Below are positions 24,038 to 33,717 of a stretch of 64,000 nucleotides of DNA, piece by piece. Both the position numbers and the translations under genes were made by a program. This DNA comes from Caulobacter sp. Root655. GTDB taxonomy: Bacteria > Pseudomonadota > Alphaproteobacteria > Caulobacterales > Caulobacteraceae. The notes under the pieces are model-generated. The model ran no database searches. It saw only the letters and a list, made by a program, of their open reading frames with translations, and was not told the DNA's origin. Location: NCBI RefSeq assembly GCF_001427665.1, contig NZ_LMHC01000012.1:63223-127222 (forward strand), given 5' to 3'. The first letter of the stretch is position 1; every line of letters begins with the position of its first letter.

Positions 24038-25126
24038 TTGAAAGCACGCAAGTACGAACGGTTCGCCCAGGCCCGGCGGCCCCGCTCCACGCGTCTGCGC
24101 GAGATCCTGGCCTATCCCGACATCGACGCCGACGGGGCCGCCTTCGTCTTCAGCCCCGCCGAGCCGCCGCGAACCGGCGGCGCGGCGTCCGACGACACCC
24201 TGCTCGACGCCTATTCCAACGCCGTGGTCCGCGCCGTCGAGGCGGTGGGGCCCAGCGTGGTGCGCATCCATCCGATGCTGGACGATCCCCGCGTCCAGGG
24301 CGTCGGCTCGGGCTTCGCCATCGCGCCCGGCGGGCTGATCCTGACCAACAGCCACGTGGTGCAGGGCGCGGCGCGCTTCGTGGTGATCACCGCCGAGGGT
24401 CGCAGCCTGACGGCCCGCTGCGTCGGCGACGACCCCGACACCGACCTGGCCCTGCTGCGCCTCGACCAGAAGGCCGACCTGCCAGTGGCGCGGCTGGGCG
24501 ATTCCAAGGCCCTGCGGCGCGGCCAGCTGGTCATCGCCATCGGCGCGCCGCTAGGCTTCGAGGCCACGGTCACCACCGGCGTGGTCTCCGCTCTGGGCCG
24601 ATCCCTGCGCGGCGAACGCGGCCGGCTGATCGAGGACCTGATCCAGACCGACGCCGCCCTCAACCCCGGCAACAGCGGCGGACCGCTGGTCGCCTCGAAT
24701 GGCGAGGTGGTCGGCATAGCGACGGCGGTGATCGCCGGCTACCAGGGCCTGTGCTTCGCCGTGGCCTCCAACACCGCCAGTTTCGTGATCGCCCAGCTGC
24801 TGCGGCACGGCCACGTGCGGCGCGGCTCGATCGGCCTGGTCGCCCAGCAGGCCCCGATCCCGTCGGGCCTGGCCAAGGCCACCGGCGTCACCCAGGGCTA
24901 TGCGGTGTTCGTGGCCCAGGTCGACGCCGGCGGACCGGCGGCCAAGGCCGGGGTGCGCGAGGGCGACCTGCTGGTCAGCGCGGCCGGCGCGCCCCTGACC
25001 GGCCTGGACGACCTGCTGCGGGCCCTGGACCACCACAGCATCGACAAGCCCGCCGCCTTCGTCCTGATCCGCGAGGGCCGGCTGATGACCGTGACCATCA
25101 CGCCCCGGGCTCGAAGGCGGGGTTAG
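24038..25126 (+). CDS. S1C family serine protease with PDZ domain, cytoplasmic-looking
   Basis: 362 residues from a TTG at 24038. Trypsin fold of the DegP/HtrA type: catalytic His106 in LTNSHVV, Asp136 in DPDTDLALLRL and Ser213 in NPGNSGGPL. A PDZ domain follows (about 265-355; TQGYAVFVAQVDAGGPAAKAGVREGDLLVSA). Unlike most HtrA proteins, no signal peptide or membrane anchor is visible in the first 60 residues, which are basic. It may be cytoplasmic, or the start may be mis-set. Confidence 0.92.
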   Translation: MKARKYERFAQARRPRSTRLREILAYPDIDADGAAFVFSPAEPPRTGGAASDDTLLDAYSNAVVRAVEAVGPSVVRIHPMLDDPRVQGVGSGFAIAPGGLILTNSHVVQGAARFVVITAEGRSLTARCVGDDPDTDLALLRLDQKADLPVARLGDSKALRRGQLVIAIGAPLGFEATVTTGVVSALGRSLRGERGRLIEDLIQTDAALNPGNSGGPLVASNGEVVGIATAVIAGYQGLCFAVASNTASFVIAQLLRHGHVRRGSIGLVAQQAPIPSGLAKATGVTQGYAVFVAQVDAGGPAAKAGVREGDLLVSAAGAPLTGLDDLLRALDHHSIDKPAAFVLIREGRLMTVTITPRARRRG

Positions 25127-25235
25127 AGCATCGTGCGGCTTGCTCCAGGCAAAACTGGGTAACCATGGTTTTTCACCGTAGACGCGACCAATTGACGCGC
25201 CTACACTTTTTCCGTCAGCGTCGGGGGAACGGGTC

Positions 25236-25487
25236 TTGCGTCACGACTTCAGGGGGCATCGGATTTGGCGGCGGTCCCTGCGGGCCGTCAAGCGGCTGAC
25301 GTCGCCCAGACTGGCGCGCCAGTCCCGCGAAGGCCGTTTGCTGATGGTCGCCTGGACCCTGGCCGCCCTGCTCACCCTCGGCGTCGCCCTCGCCCAGAGC
25401 CTGCCGATGTTCCTGGCCTCGTTCGCGGCGGTGACCTTCGGCACCTGTACGGCGCTGTGGCTGATGAGCGGCATGGCGCGGCGGTAG
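25236..25487 (+). CDS. small two-helix membrane protein
   Basis: 83 residues from TTG 25236 with a GGGGGAA ribosome site upstream. A basic N-terminal third (RHDFRGHRIWRRSLRAVKRL) is followed by two membrane helices (about 36-54 and 56-76). No family recognised. It follows the protease gene by about 110 bases in the same direction and is followed by a family A repeat. Confidence 0.6.
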   Translation: MRHDFRGHRIWRRSLRAVKRLTSPRLARQSREGRLLMVAWTLAALLTLGVALAQSLPMFLASFAAVTFGTCTALWLMSGMARR

Positions 25488-25517
25488 CGGCGCGGCTTCA
25501 ACTTCCACGCAAATTTC

Positions 25518-25630
25518 GTTGTCATCCCGGAAGCCTCGAAGAGGCTGTCCGGGACCCAGGCGACTGGGCCAACGTGGTGCAGCCGCCCCTGGGTCCCGGA
25601 CAAGCGCTGCGCGCTTTCCGGGATGACAAC
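25518..25630. repeat. intergenic inverted repeat, family A copy 3
   Basis: GTTGTCATCCCGGAAGCCTC to GGGATGACAAC, with CCGGGACCCAGG and CCTGGGTCCCGG arms inside. The remaining gap to ileS (25631-25844) holds its promoter and untranslated leader; I see no conserved leader structure. Confidence 0.9.
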
Positions 25631-25844
25631 CATTGGGGGAACCGGAGCTGACACCGTCCTGCTGAGCTCCGAGCTTCGCATCCCGTTTGCCCCTCCCCTC
25701 CGCCTCTGCTATCCCCCGCCCATGCCTTTCGTTCGGAAAACCCCGCGAATTAACCGCCCGGCGTGACGCCGCCGGACGAGATTCCAGCGCGCGCCGGGAC
25801 GACCACCCGCACTTTTCGAACACTCCAAGCTGGATAGCTCTCCC

Positions 25845-28823
25845 ATGGCCGACGACGCCACGCCCGCTCGCGACTACCGCGAAACCGTCTTCCTCCCCGA
25901 CACCCCGTTCCCGATGCGTGGCGGTCTGCCCAAGAAGGAGCCCGAGATCCTGGAGGGCTGGGCGGCCCTGTCGGACAAGGGCCTGTACGGCGCCGTTCGT
26001 GCAGCCCGCCAAGCCGCAGGAGCGGAGTTGTTCGTGCTGCACGACGGCCCGCCCTACGCCAATGGCGCCATCCACATCGGCCATGCCCTCAACAAGACGC
26101 TGAAGGACTTCGTGGTCCGCTCGCGCTTCGCCCTCGGCTACGACGTCGACTACGTGCCCGGCTGGGACTGCCACGGCCTGCCGATCGAGTGGAAGATCGA
26201 GGAAGAGTTCCGCGCCAAGGGCCGCCGCAAGGACGAGGTGCCGGCCGCCGAGTTCCGCGAGCGCTGCCGGCAATACGCCGCCGGCTGGATCGAGGCCCAG
26301 AAGGTCGAGTTCCAGCGCCTGGGCGTGCTGGGCGACTGGTGGAACCGCTACGCCACCATGGACTTCACGTCCGAGGCCACGATCGTCGCCGAGTTCCACA
26401 AGTTCGCCACCAGCGGCCAGCTCTATCGCGGCTCCAAGCCTGTCATGTGGAGCCCGGTCGAGCGCACGGCCCTGGCCGACGCCGAGATCGAGTACCACGA
26501 CCACACCAGCCCGACGGTGTGGGTGAAGTTCCCGGTCAAGGCCTATGACGAGGACCGCTACGCCCTGTCGGGCGCAGAGGCCGGCGACAACGTCTTCCGC
26601 CTGCCGCCCAACGACGCCTCGGTGGTGATCTGGACCACGACGCCCTGGACCCTCCCCGCCAACCGAGCGATCTCGTTCGGGCCCAAGGTCGAGTACGGCC
26701 TGTACGAGGTCGAGGAGATGGAGGCCGACCTGGCCTTCGCCCCCTGGGCCGCGCCGGGCGACCGGCTGATCGTCGCCGACAAGCTGGCTGACGACGTCGC
26801 CAAGGCCGCGAAGATCGCCAAATGGCGCCGCGCCGAGCCCGTCGATCCGACCGGCCTGATCTGCGCCCACCCGCTGGCCCAGTTCGAACCTGACCCCCAA
26901 ACAGGCTACGGCTACGACGTCCCCCTCCTCGCCGGCGAGCACGTCACCGACGACGCCGGCGCCGGCTTCGTCCACACCGCGCCGGGCCACGGCGCCGACG
27001 ACTACCTGGTCTGGCTGAAGAGCGGCCACAGCCTCGACTCGATCCCCGACACCGTCGATCCCGACGGGGCCTATTTCCCGACCGTGCCGCTGTTCGCGGG
27101 CCTCAAGATCATCGAGACCGAGGGCAAGAAGGCCGGCAAGTTCGGGCCCGCCAACGGCGCGGTGATGGACAAGCTGATCGAGGCCGGCAACCTGCTGGCC
27201 CGCGGCCGGGTCGAGCACAGCTATCCGCACAGCTGGCGCTCCAAGGCCCCGGTGATCTTCCGCAACACCCCGCAGTGGTTCATCCGCATGGATGCGGCCG
27301 TCGAAGGCGGCAAGACCCTGCGCGAAACGGCCGTCCAGGCCATCGCCGACACCGCCTTCCACCCCGAGGCCGGCCGCAACCGCATCGGGGCGATGGTCGA
27401 GACCCGGCCCGACTGGCTGGTCAGCCGCCAGCGCGCCTGGGGCACGCCGCTGGCGATGTTCGTCGACAAGGAGACCGGCGTCCCGCTGATGGACCCGGAC
27501 GTCAACGCCCGCATCCTGGCGATCATCCGCGAGGGCGGCAGCGACGCCTGGTTCGAGCGCCCGGACGCCGATTTCCTCGGCAACCATGACCCCGACAAGT
27601 TCGAGAAGGTCATCGACATCCTCGACGTCTGGTTCGACAGCGGCTGCACCCACGCCTTCACGCTGGAAGGCCGGACCGACAGCCGCAGCCCGGCCGACCT
27701 CTATCTGGAGGGCTCGGACCAGCACCGCGGCTGGTTCCAGTCGTCCCTGCTGGAAAGCTGCGGCACGCGCGGCCACGCGCCCTACAAGGCGGTTCTCACC
27801 CACGGGTTCACCCAGGACGAGAACGGCGAGAAGATGTCCAAGTCCAAGGGCAACACCGTCGAGCCGCAGACCATCACCAAGGAGAGCGGGGCCGAGATCC
27901 TGCGGCTGTGGGCGGCGATGGTCGACTATTCGGAAGACCAGCGGATCGGCAAGACCATCCTGGCCACCACCACCGACGCCTATCGCAAGCTGCGCAACAC
28001 CACGCGCTACCTGCTGGGGGCCCTGGCCGGCTTCGACGAGGCCGAGCGGGTGACGAACTACGCCGACTTCCCGCCGCTGGAGAAGTACATCCTGCACCGA
28101 CTGTGGGAACTGGACGGCCAGGTGAGGGCCGCCTACGAGGCCTTCCGGTTCAGCGACGTGATCCGGCCGCTGATCGACTTCTGCCAGGGCGACCTGTCCA
28201 GCCTGTTCTTCGACATCCGCAAGGACAGCCTCTATTGCGACGTCCCGACCGCGCTGCGCCGTCGGGCCTACCGCACGGTGCTGGACTACGTCTTCGAGCG
28301 CCTGACGGTGTGGCTGTCGCCCCTGACCAGCTTCACCATGGAAGAGGCGTGGCAGACGCGCTTCCCCGAGGCGGGTTCGAACGTGCTGCGGGTGATCCCG
28401 GAGACCCCGGCGGCGTGGCGCAACGACGCCGAGGCCGCGCGCTGGGCCAAGGTCGAGACCGTGACCTCGGTGGTGACCAGCGCCCTGGAGATCGAGCGCC
28501 GCGACAAGCGGATCGGATCGGCCCTGGAGGCGGCGCCGGTGGTGCATATCAGCGACGCCGGCCTGCTGGCCGCCTTCGACGGCCTCGACGCCGCCGAGGT
28601 GTTCCGCACCAGCGCCGCCACCCTGACCGCCGGCGACGCGCCTGGCGCCTTCGCCCTGGACGAGGTCAAGGGCGTGGCGGCGGAGGTCAAGCTGGCGGAA
28701 GGCGCGAAATGCGCCCGTTCGTGGAGGATCCTGCCGGAGGTCGGCAGCGACCCCCGCTATCCGGAGCTGTCCTTGCGCGACGCCGAAGCCGTGGCGTGGT
28801 GGGATAGCAAGCACGCGGTTTAA
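25845..28823 (+). CDS. ileS: isoleucyl-tRNA synthetase
   Basis: Charges tRNA-Ile in the cytoplasm. 992 residues, class Ia: the HIGH-type motif is in NGAIHIGHALN (about residue 77), and GEKMSKSKGN carries KMSKS (about residue 660). The editing domain includes WTTTPWTLPANRA and HTAPGHGADDY. The C-terminal anticodon-binding part contains DFCQGDLSSLFFDIRKDSLYC. Ends with a short zinc-free tail, as in other alphaproteobacteria. lspA follows after a family D repeat. Confidence 0.98.
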   Translation: MADDATPARDYRETVFLPDTPFPMRGGLPKKEPEILEGWAALSDKGLYGAVRAARQAAGAELFVLHDGPPYANGAIHIGHALNKTLKDFVVRSRFALGYDVDYVPGWDCHGLPIEWKIEEEFRAKGRRKDEVPAAEFRERCRQYAAGWIEAQKVEFQRLGVLGDWWNRYATMDFTSEATIVAEFHKFATSGQLYRGSKPVMWSPVERTALADAEIEYHDHTSPTVWVKFPVKAYDEDRYALSGAEAGDNVFRLPPNDASVVIWTTTPWTLPANRAISFGPKVEYGLYEVEEMEADLAFAPWAAPGDRLIVADKLADDVAKAAKIAKWRRAEPVDPTGLICAHPLAQFEPDPQTGYGYDVPLLAGEHVTDDAGAGFVHTAPGHGADDYLVWLKSGHSLDSIPDTVDPDGAYFPTVPLFAGLKIIETEGKKAGKFGPANGAVMDKLIEAGNLLARGRVEHSYPHSWRSKAPVIFRNTPQWFIRMDAAVEGGKTLRETAVQAIADTAFHPEAGRNRIGAMVETRPDWLVSRQRAWGTPLAMFVDKETGVPLMDPDVNARILAIIREGGSDAWFERPDADFLGNHDPDKFEKVIDILDVWFDSGCTHAFTLEGRTDSRSPADLYLEGSDQHRGWFQSSLLESCGTRGHAPYKAVLTHGFTQDENGEKMSKSKGNTVEPQTITKESGAEILRLWAAMVDYSEDQRIGKTILATTTDAYRKLRNTTRYLLGALAGFDEAERVTNYADFPPLEKYILHRLWELDGQVRAAYEAFRFSDVIRPLIDFCQGDLSSLFFDIRKDSLYCDVPTALRRRAYRTVLDYVFERLTVWLSPLTSFTMEEAWQTRFPEAGSNVLRVIPETPAAWRNDAEAARWAKVETVTSVVTSALEIERRDKRIGSALEAAPVVHISDAGLLAAFDGLDAAEVFRTSAATLTAGDAPGAFALDEVKGVAAEVKLAEGAKCARSWRILPEVGSDPRYPELSLRDAEAVAWWDSKHAV

Positions 28824-28826
28824 GAT

Positions 28827-28978
28827 CACCCTCTCCCAGAGGGAGAGGGAGGGGCCCGCGCCGCCAGGCGTGGGAGGGTGAGGGGTTAAGGCGCCGGGGA
28901 AACCTGGCGAAGGCGTAACCCCTCACCTTCCCACCGCTACGCGGCGGGCCCCTTCCTCTCCCCTCCGGGAGAGGATCC
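28827..28978. repeat. intergenic inverted repeat, family D copy 1
   Basis: TCACCCTCTCCCAGAGGGAG opens and CTCCGGGAGAGG closes; GGCGTGGGAGGGTGAGGGGTT inside pairs with AACCCCTCACCTTCCC. Lies between ileS and lspA, starting four bases after the ileS stop. Confidence 0.9.
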
Positions 28979-28993
28979 AAGAAAGCGACCTGA

Positions 28994-29503
28994 ATGCCCA
29001 AAATCACCCGCCTCGGCTGGATCGCCTACGCCATCGCGATCGCCACCATCGTGCTGGACCAGGTCAGCAAGGCCTGGATCCTGTCGACCCTGGGCGCCGA
29101 CCCCGGCGCCAGCCAGCCGCTGCTGGGTCCGCTGCACCTGACCATGGTCCATAACCAGGGCATGAGTTTCGGCCTGTTCCGGGGCTCGGAGCTCAGCCGC
29201 TGGCTGCTGACGGCCTTCTCGGCCGCCGTCGTGGTCGGCCTGGCGATCTGGGCGCGCAAGACCACGCGCTGGCTGATGGCCGGCGGCCTGGGCCTGATCA
29301 TCGGCGGGGCGTTCGGCAACAACCTGATCGACCGCATCCGCTACGGCTATGTGGTCGACTTCATCGACGTCACCCGCCTGCACTTCCCGTGGGTGTTCAA
29401 CGTCGCCGATTCGGGGATCACCGTCGGGGTGGCGCTGCTGCTGCTGGACAGCTTCCTGTCGGAGGAGAAGACTCTCGCCCATCCCGACGGACACGGGCTT
29501 TAG
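28994..29503 (+). CDS. lspA: signal peptidase II (prolipoprotein signal peptidase)
   Basis: Cleaves lipoprotein signal peptides at the inner membrane. 169 residues with four hydrophobic segments. Catalytic-region motifs: NQGMSFGLF (box with Asn), and GNNLIDRIRYGYVVDFIDV containing the two catalytic Asp. The ileS-lspA order is common in bacteria. The following DUF3035 lipoprotein is a plausible substrate. Confidence 0.97.
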   Translation: MPKITRLGWIAYAIAIATIVLDQVSKAWILSTLGADPGASQPLLGPLHLTMVHNQGMSFGLFRGSELSRWLLTAFSAAVVVGLAIWARKTTRWLMAGGLGLIIGGAFGNNLIDRIRYGYVVDFIDVTRLHFPWVFNVADSGITVGVALLLLDSFLSEEKTLAHPDGHGL

Positions 29504-29530
29504 ATCCGATTCTCCGCGGTCTCTCCTTCC

Positions 29531-29618
29531 TCCGCCTCCCCGGCGAAGGCCGGGGCCCAGATGAAACCCATGAGCCGCTCAGGCTGAATCTGGATCCCGG
29601 CCTTCGCCGGGAAAACGG
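29531..29618. repeat. intergenic inverted repeat, family E copy 3
   Basis: CCCCGGCGAAGGCCGGGG and CCCGGCCTTCGCCGGG are the two arms, each itself a hairpin, with CCCAGAT and ATCTGGATCC between. Related to 54441 and 60469. Confidence 0.88.
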
Positions 29619-29763
29619 TAGTGGGGTTGAGGCGTTTCAATATGAAGCCGTTGGCTTTAACGCCCTAACGTGGCCACGTTTCCAAGGAAGATTGGCGCCC
29701 GGCCCCGGATGTCGTATCGAGGGCGTCCGAAATTTGGCCTACCCGGGGGCGGGCCGCTGGAGC

Positions 29764-30339
29764 ATGGGTTTCATGAGTTTCTATCGGGTCGCGACCCTGA
29801 GCGCACTGGTCGCCGTGGCCGCCACCGGCTTGGCCGGCTGTCAGACGGCCTCCAAGGCCCTGGGCATGAACAAGGTGGTTCCCGACGAGTTCCGCGTCGT
29901 CACCAAGGCCCCCCTGGTGGTGCCGCCCGACTACAGCCTGCGCCCGCCGGCGCCCGGTGAGCCGCGCCCGCAGGAACTGCAGCCGGAAAGCGCCGCGCGC
30001 CAGGCCCTGATCGGCCAGAGCAACGCCGCCGCCCGCTCGGACGGCGAGAAGCTGCTGGTGTCCAAGGCCGGCGTCGAGAAGGCCGACCCGCTGATCCGCT
30101 TCGTTGTCGACGACGAGAACGGCGACCTGGCCCACAAGGACGAGAGCTTCGCCAGCAAGGTGATGTTCTGGAAGAAGGGCGACAAGACCGCCGCCCCCAC
30201 CGCCTCGGAAACCGGCGCCACTGACGCCGCCCCGGTCGACGCCGCCACCGAAGAGGCCCGCCTCAAGGCCCTGACCGGCAACGGCGCGATCGTCATTACC
30301 CGCGACAAGCAAAGCAAGATCAAGCTGCCGGGCCTGTAG
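29764..30339 (+). CDS. DUF3035 lipoprotein
   Basis: 191 residues from ATG 29764 (an ATG at 29773 is equally possible). Lipobox is LAGC (signal VATLSALVAVAATGLAGC). The mature part has the DUF3035 core VPDEFRVVTKAPLVVPPDYSLRPP, found in short outer-membrane-associated lipoproteins downstream of lspA in alphaproteobacteria; function is unknown. The C-terminal half is charged and low in complexity. A strong terminator follows. The frame extends further upstream through repeat DNA, which I reject. Confidence 0.88.
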   Translation: MGFMSFYRVATLSALVAVAATGLAGCQTASKALGMNKVVPDEFRVVTKAPLVVPPDYSLRPPAPGEPRPQELQPESAARQALIGQSNAAARSDGEKLLVSKAGVEKADPLIRFVVDDENGDLAHKDESFASKVMFWKKGDKTAAPTASETGATDAAPVDAATEEARLKALTGNGAIVITRDKQSKIKLPGL

Positions 30340-30363
30340 GCTTCGACGCTCGCTGAATTCTGG

Positions 30364-30398
30364 AAAGGCCCGGCGGCGAAAGCTTCCGGGCCTTTTTC
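30364..30398 (+). terminator. rho-independent terminator after the DUF3035 gene
   Basis: AAAGGCCCGG (30364-30373) pairs with CCGGGCCTTT (30386-30395), followed by TTCTTT. A 12-base loop. It ends the ileS-lspA-DUF3035 region just before a family C repeat. Confidence 0.88.
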
Positions 30399-30403
30399 TT
30401 TAA

Positions 30404-30517
30404 GTCCTCCCCCTCTGGGGGAGGTGTCGGCGAAGCCGACGGTGGGGGGAGTGATCCGATCTCTCAAAACTCCCCCCACCGATCGCTGCGCGATCGCCTC
30501 CCCCACGGGGGGAGGAC
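30404..30517. repeat. intergenic inverted repeat, family C copy 2
   Basis: GTCCTCCCCCTCTGGGGGAGG to GGGGAGGAC, with the GTCGGCGAAGCCGAC-type and CGATCGCTGCGCGATCG hairpins in the reverse order of copy 1. Its right end touches the stop codon of the TraB/GumN gene at 30518. Confidence 0.92.
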
Positions 30518-31459
30518 TCAATCCCCCGGCGTCGACACCTCGAACCCTCGCGCCCGCATCTGGTCCAGCACCCCGTCCCGGGCCACCAGGCCCCGCACGC
30601 CATAGACCGCCACCGCATGGCCCGGCGTCTTCATCGCCGCGCTCAGCGCCTCGACCTCGTCCTGGGTTCCGCGCCGCTCCAGCTCGGCCATGCCCGGCAG
30701 GCCCAGCAGGCAGCGCTGGAAGTTGCGCGGCCCGCTGATCGCGCCGCGCACGTCGCCCAGCGCCCAGGCCCGGGCGGCGGTCCGCGTCGCGCCGGCTCCG
30801 GCGTTGACCTCGTCCAGCACCCCTTCCAGGCACACCAGCCCCGCCTCCGCCGAGTGCCCGCGCACCGCCGTCTTGATCACCGGCATCGCCTTGTAGGTCG
30901 CGGCCGGGCGAGCCCTGACCCGATGCTTGCGGGCCAACCGGGCGATGGCGCGCTCCGGTTCGGCCGGCTCCAGCCTGACCGCCTTGCGATAGTCGCCGGC
31001 CATCATCACCCCCGCGCCCAGCGGGCTCCACTGGCGATAGGCGTCGGGAGCCTTGCCCAGGGTGGCCCGGGCCCTGACCAGCTTGGGCGCCAGGCTGGCG
31101 GCGGCGACGTCGAGCGGCGTGTCGGACTTCAACCGGCCGCGCAGGGCCAGGGCGGCGGGGAGGTCACGGAGCCCGGCCTTGCCCTCCGGCGGCAGGATCA
31201 CCGCGAAGGCCCCGGTCAGCCGTCGCTCCAGCACCGACTTGTCCCAACCCTGGCCCTCGGGCAAGGCCTGCAGCACGCCCAGCATGTAGATCGTGGTGTC
31301 GCCGTCGGAGATCCGCCACCAGGCCGGGCCGGGCAGCTTGGCGCTGACGACCAGCTCATCGACGACGTTGGCCTCGGGGTCGTCGATGACCTGGGCGTGG
31401 GCGGGGGCGTGGGTGGCCAGGGCCAGCACGACGACGAGGCCCAATGTCGATCGCCGCAT
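30518..31459 (-). CDS. TraB/GumN family protein
   Basis: 313 residues from ATG 31459 after GGAGA. Signal peptide MRRSTLGLVVVLALATHAPAHA, then the TraB/GumN core: PAWWRISDGDTTIYMLGVLQALPEG (GxxH-like region lacks the canonical His; GVLQ instead of GTxH), with conserved LERRL and GHAVAVYGVRGLVARDG. TraB family proteins are proposed metal-dependent proteases with a GxxH motif. Here that motif appears degenerate, so activity is doubtful. Confidence 0.82.
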   Translation of the reverse strand: MRRSTLGLVVVLALATHAPAHAQVIDDPEANVVDELVVSAKLPGPAWWRISDGDTTIYMLGVLQALPEGQGWDKSVLERRLTGAFAVILPPEGKAGLRDLPAALALRGRLKSDTPLDVAAASLAPKLVRARATLGKAPDAYRQWSPLGAGVMMAGDYRKAVRLEPAEPERAIARLARKHRVRARPAATYKAMPVIKTAVRGHSAEAGLVCLEGVLDEVNAGAGATRTAARAWALGDVRGAISGPRNFQRCLLGLPGMAELERRGTQDEVEALSAAMKTPGHAVAVYGVRGLVARDGVLDQMRARGFEVSTPGD

Positions 31460-31480
31460 GCCGAATCTCCAACCAAGGCC

Positions 31481-31584
31481 TGTCATCCCGGACGTAGCGT
31501 AGCGAAGATCCGGGACCGGCGCGTGAACGCATGTGCTTCCGGCGGTCCCGGATCTTCGCGCCGCGCGCTCGTCCGGGATGACAA
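31481..31584. repeat. intergenic inverted repeat, family A copy 4
   Basis: TGTCATCCCGGACGTAGCG to GGGATGACA with GATCCGGGACCG and CGGTCCCGGATC inside; closer to copy 2 than to copies 1, 3 and 5. Lies between the divergent TraB/GumN and mutL genes. Confidence 0.9.
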
Positions 31585-31679
31585 TCTTGGACGACCAATC
31601 CCTATCTGTGATCCTCAAGAGTCGCCGGAATCGATCTAGGATGACCGGCTCGCCGTCCGCCCCTGAAAGCCCGCCCCGC

Positions 31680-33581
31680 ATGCCGATCCGCCGCCTGCCG
31701 CCCGAGACCGTCAACCGCATCGCCGCCGGCGAGGTGGTCGAACGGCCGGCCAGCGCCATCAAGGAGCTGGTCGACAACGCCATCGACGCCGGAGCCACCC
31801 GGATCGAGGTCGAGGCCCACGGCGGCGGCCTGACCCGGATCATGGTCGCCGACGACGGCTGCGGCCTGAGCGCCGAGGAACTGCCGGTCGCCATTGAGCG
31901 CCACGCGACCTCCAAGCTCTCGCCCGACGCCGAGGGCCTGTGGGACCTGCTGGCCATCCACACCATGGGCTTCCGGGGCGAGGCCCTGCCGTCGATCGGC
32001 TCGGTGGCGCGGCTGTCGATCGCCTCGCGGGCCAAGGGCCAGAGCGACGCCTGGTCGATCCTGGTCGAGGGCGGGGCGGTCGGCGACGTCGCCCCCGCCG
32101 CCTTCGCCGGCGACCACGGGGCGCGGATCGAGGTCCGCGACCTGTTCTACGCCACCCCCGCTCGGCTGAAGTTCATGAAGTCCGAGCGCGCCGAGGCCCT
32201 GGCCATCACCGAGGAGCTCAAGCGCCAGGCCATGGCCAACGAGGGCGTCGGCTTCTCGCTGGACATCGACGGCCGCCGGATCATCCGCCTGCCGCCCGAG
32301 CATCCGGGCCCGCAGGGCCGGCTGGCGCGGCTGTCGGCGGTGCTGGGCCGCGACTTCCAGGACAACGCCATCGAGATCGACCAGACCCGCGACGGCGTCC
32401 GCCTGACCGGGTTCGCCGGCCTGCCCACCTACAACCGCGGCAACGCCGCCCACCAGTACCTGTTCGTCAACGGCCGGCCCGTACGCGACCGGCTGCTGCA
32501 AGGCGCCCTGCGCGCCGCCTATGCCGACTTCCTGGCCCGCGACCGCCACCCGACGGCGGCCCTCTACATCTCGCTCGACACTTCGGAGGTCGACGTCAAC
32601 GTCCACCCGGCCAAGGCCGAGGTGCGGTTCCGCGACCCGGCCCTGGTGCGCGGCCTGATCGTCGGGGCCCTGCGCCACGCCCTGGCCGGGGCCGGCCACC
32701 GGGCCTCGACCACCACGGCGGCGTCGGCGCTGGAGGGCTTCCGGGCGCAGTCGATGATCCCCGGCTATCAACCAGGCCCCTCGCCCGCCGGCTTCTCGGC
32801 CTGGCAGGCCGGCGGCTGGACGCGGCCTTCGCCGCAGGTGCTGCCGGGGCTGTCGGACGTCTCGGCCCGGGTCGAGCCTGGCGGCGGCTATGGCGTGGCC
32901 GAGGCGGTGCGCGAGGCGGCCTATGGCGACTATGACGCCCCGCCGGCCATTGCCTATCCCGGGATGAGCGAAGGCCCCGCCCCGGTGTTCGACCCCGTCG
33001 ACTTCCCGCTCGGCGCGGCCCGGGCCCAGGTGCATGAGACCTATATCGTCGCCCAGACCCGCGACGGCGTGGTCATCGTCGACCAGCACGCCGCCCACGA
33101 GCGCCTGGTCTACGAGCGGATGAAGACCGAGATGGCGGCCGGCGGCGTCGCCCGCCAGGCCCTGCTGCTGCCCGAGGTGGTCGAGCTGGACCCCGCCGAG
33201 GCCGAGCGCGTCGTGGCCCGCGCCGACGAATTGGCGGCCCTGGGCCTGGTGGTCGAGAGCTTCGGCCCCGGCGCCGTGCTGGTGCGCGAGACCCCGGCCC
33301 TGCTGGGCAAGGCCGACGCCGCCGGCCTGGTCCGCGACATCGCCGACGACCTGGCCGAGAACGGCCAGGCCCTGGCGCTGAAGGAGCGCCTGGAGGAGGT
33401 CTGCTCGACCATGGCCTGCCACGGGAGTGTGAGGGCGGGGCGGCGGCTGAACGGCGCGGAGATGAACGCCCTGCTGCGGGAGATGGAGGCCACGCCGCAT
33501 TCGGGCCAGTGCAACCACGGGCGGCCGACTTATGTGGAGCTGAAGCTGGCGGATATCGAGAAGCTGTTTGGGAGAAGGTAG
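31680..33581 (+). CDS. mutL: DNA mismatch repair protein MutL
   Basis: Couples MutS mismatch recognition to strand incision. 633 residues from ATG 31680. GHKL ATPase: [32 protein letters not shown], and [16 protein letters not shown]. The C-terminal domain has [15 protein letters not shown], which fits the DQHA(X)2E(X)4E endonuclease metal motif, and ends in [11 protein letters not shown]. So this is a MutL with latent nickase activity, as expected for organisms without MutH. Longer in-frame starts are possible but lie in repeat DNA. Confidence 0.97.
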   Translation: MPIRRLPPETVNRIAAGEVVERPASAIKELVDNAIDAGATRIEVEAHGGGLTRIMVADDGCGLSAEELPVAIERHATSKLSPDAEGLWDLLAIHTMGFRGEALPSIGSVARLSIASRAKGQSDAWSILVEGGAVGDVAPAAFAGDHGARIEVRDLFYATPARLKFMKSERAEALAITEELKRQAMANEGVGFSLDIDGRRIIRLPPEHPGPQGRLARLSAVLGRDFQDNAIEIDQTRDGVRLTGFAGLPTYNRGNAAHQYLFVNGRPVRDRLLQGALRAAYADFLARDRHPTAALYISLDTSEVDVNVHPAKAEVRFRDPALVRGLIVGALRHALAGAGHRASTTTAASALEGFRAQSMIPGYQPGPSPAGFSAWQAGGWTRPSPQVLPGLSDVSARVEPGGGYGVAEAVREAAYGDYDAPPAIAYPGMSEGPAPVFDPVDFPLGAARAQVHETYIVAQTRDGVVIVDQHAAHERLVYERMKTEMAAGGVARQALLLPEVVELDPAEAERVVARADELAALGLVVESFGPGAVLVRETPALLGKADAAGLVRDIADDLAENGQALALKERLEEVCSTMACHGSVRAGRRLNGAEMNALLREMEATPHSGQCNHGRPTYVELKLADIEKLFGRR

Positions 33582-33717
33582 GGGGGCGTCGTCATCTTCG
33601 ACGGCTCTCCCTACCAAACGCCCAAATTGCAGATAGCTCCAAGGACGCCTGCCACGGGATCGTGGCGAAACGTCGTTTTGTCTGGAATGTAGAGACTACA
33701 GCGGAGCAGTCGAGCTG

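Noticed and set aside
25215..28829. 1204-codon minus-strand open frame
   Set aside because: Antisense to ileS, a certain gene, with Gln/Gly/Arg-rich sequence typical of reverse-frame reading of GC-rich DNA.
31602..33617. 671-codon minus-strand open frame
   Set aside because: Antisense to mutL; the composition mirrors the GC-rich third positions.
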